In this document: one piece after another, positions 63,733 through 64,000 of the stretch
Layout: each line of letters begins with the position of its first letter
How positions within the stretch are numbered: position 1 is the stretch's first letter
Origin: Paralithodes platypus
Taxonomy: Eukaryota; Arthropoda; Malacostraca; Decapoda; Lithodidae
Direction: 5' to 3'
Assembly (NCBI GenBank): GCA_032716605.1
Contig: CM064492.1
Location: 46,779,403 to 46,843,402 of the forward strand
Length of the DNA: 64,000 nucleotides
Notes under the pieces: generated by a model
The model's input: only the letters and a program-made list of their open reading frames with translations
Told to the model about the DNA's origin: nothing
The model's database searches: none
Program-made: the position numbers and the translations under genes

Positions 63733-64000
63733 ATATGCTGCCAGACCAGTGTTAACCCTTTCAGTACCAGTGACGTGTCTTACCTTTTTACTATTTGACA
63801 CACTTGTGTGCAGCTTAGGAAGGATATGTGCTAGGTAAAAGCCTTGGTTGAGTCAGTCGAAGCCTGATAATTGCTACAGATCCTTCCTAATCTGAATACA
63901 AGCGTCCAATAGTCCTAATAATATTAACAAAAGGACGTCAACGCTACTGTACGGGCTCATGATAAATATCGAGGGAAAAAGCGCTCGTGTCATACCACCT
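63733..64000 (+). repeat. direct repeat, copy 2 (runs off the window)
   Basis: Second copy of 61578-61844, offset 2,155 bp. The MITE (63756-63955) keeps its left TTAA, but the right one reads CTCA. Cut by the window end. Confidence 0.88.

Noticed and set aside
1..64000. Host protein-coding genes
   Set aside because: Every long frame traces to a transposable element or repeat; no conserved host domain or exon series was recognised.

Overview
This 64-kb window is eukaryotic repeat DNA. I can support no host gene and no bacterial-type operon. It is built from nested transposable elements: three DIRS-type tyrosine-recombinase retrotransposons, one BEL/Pao LTR retrotransposon, at least five kinds of non-LTR retrotransposon (LINE), hAT-like and TTAA-flanked (piggyBac-like) MITEs, a tRNA-derived SINE, a satellite, and simple or tandem repeats. 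A short (TTAGG)n run near 25.3 kb and the density of DIRS elements fit an arthropod, most plausibly a decapod crustacean. The species is inference.

Layout. 1-3.5 kb: a decayed RTE-clade LINE split by a hAT-like MITE that itself carries a piggyBac-like MITE. 3.95-19.8 kb: DIRS-A (genes on the minus strand), with a young BEL/Pao element (4.56-11.87 kb) inside it. 19.8-24.6 kb: a second LINE tail cut by another piggyBac-like MITE, then a minus-strand piece of LINE-L. 25.0-28.3 kb: an inverted-repeat transposon containing an LTR-like element. 28.9-40.1 kb: DIRS-B (minus), its left terminal repeat interrupted by LINE-N copy 1 (29.1-33.6 kb). 40.8-51.1 kb: a long LINE-L copy whose first ORF encodes a signal-peptide-like start and a 2A peptide; it has been split by a SINE, a LINE-L tail, LINE-N copy 2, a restriction-like-endonuclease LINE fragment and a TTAA MITE. 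51.1-60.6 kb: a 475-bp satellite interrupted by DIRS-C (plus strand), the only DIRS element here with near-complete gag, RT/RNase H and tyrosine recombinase frames. 60.6-64 kb: a purine-rich simple repeat, 71-bp and ~90-bp tandem repeats, and a direct repeat spaced 2,155 bp.

How the parts work together. Each DIRS element should make Gag, an RT/RNase H polyprotein and a tyrosine recombinase. Their inverted terminal repeats and internal complementary region fit the known circular-intermediate model. In two distinct DIRS families here, gag ends in a slippery heptamer (A AAA AAC or A AAA AAT) at or next to the stop codon, with the RT frame open at -1. The recombinase lies a further -1 frame on, overlapping RT. 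The second candidate system is the 2A-bearing LINE-L together with a tRNA(Glu)-like SINE that carries LINE-L's 3' tail.

Limits: all family calls are by eye from motifs and internal comparison. No database search, alignment score or folding was run.
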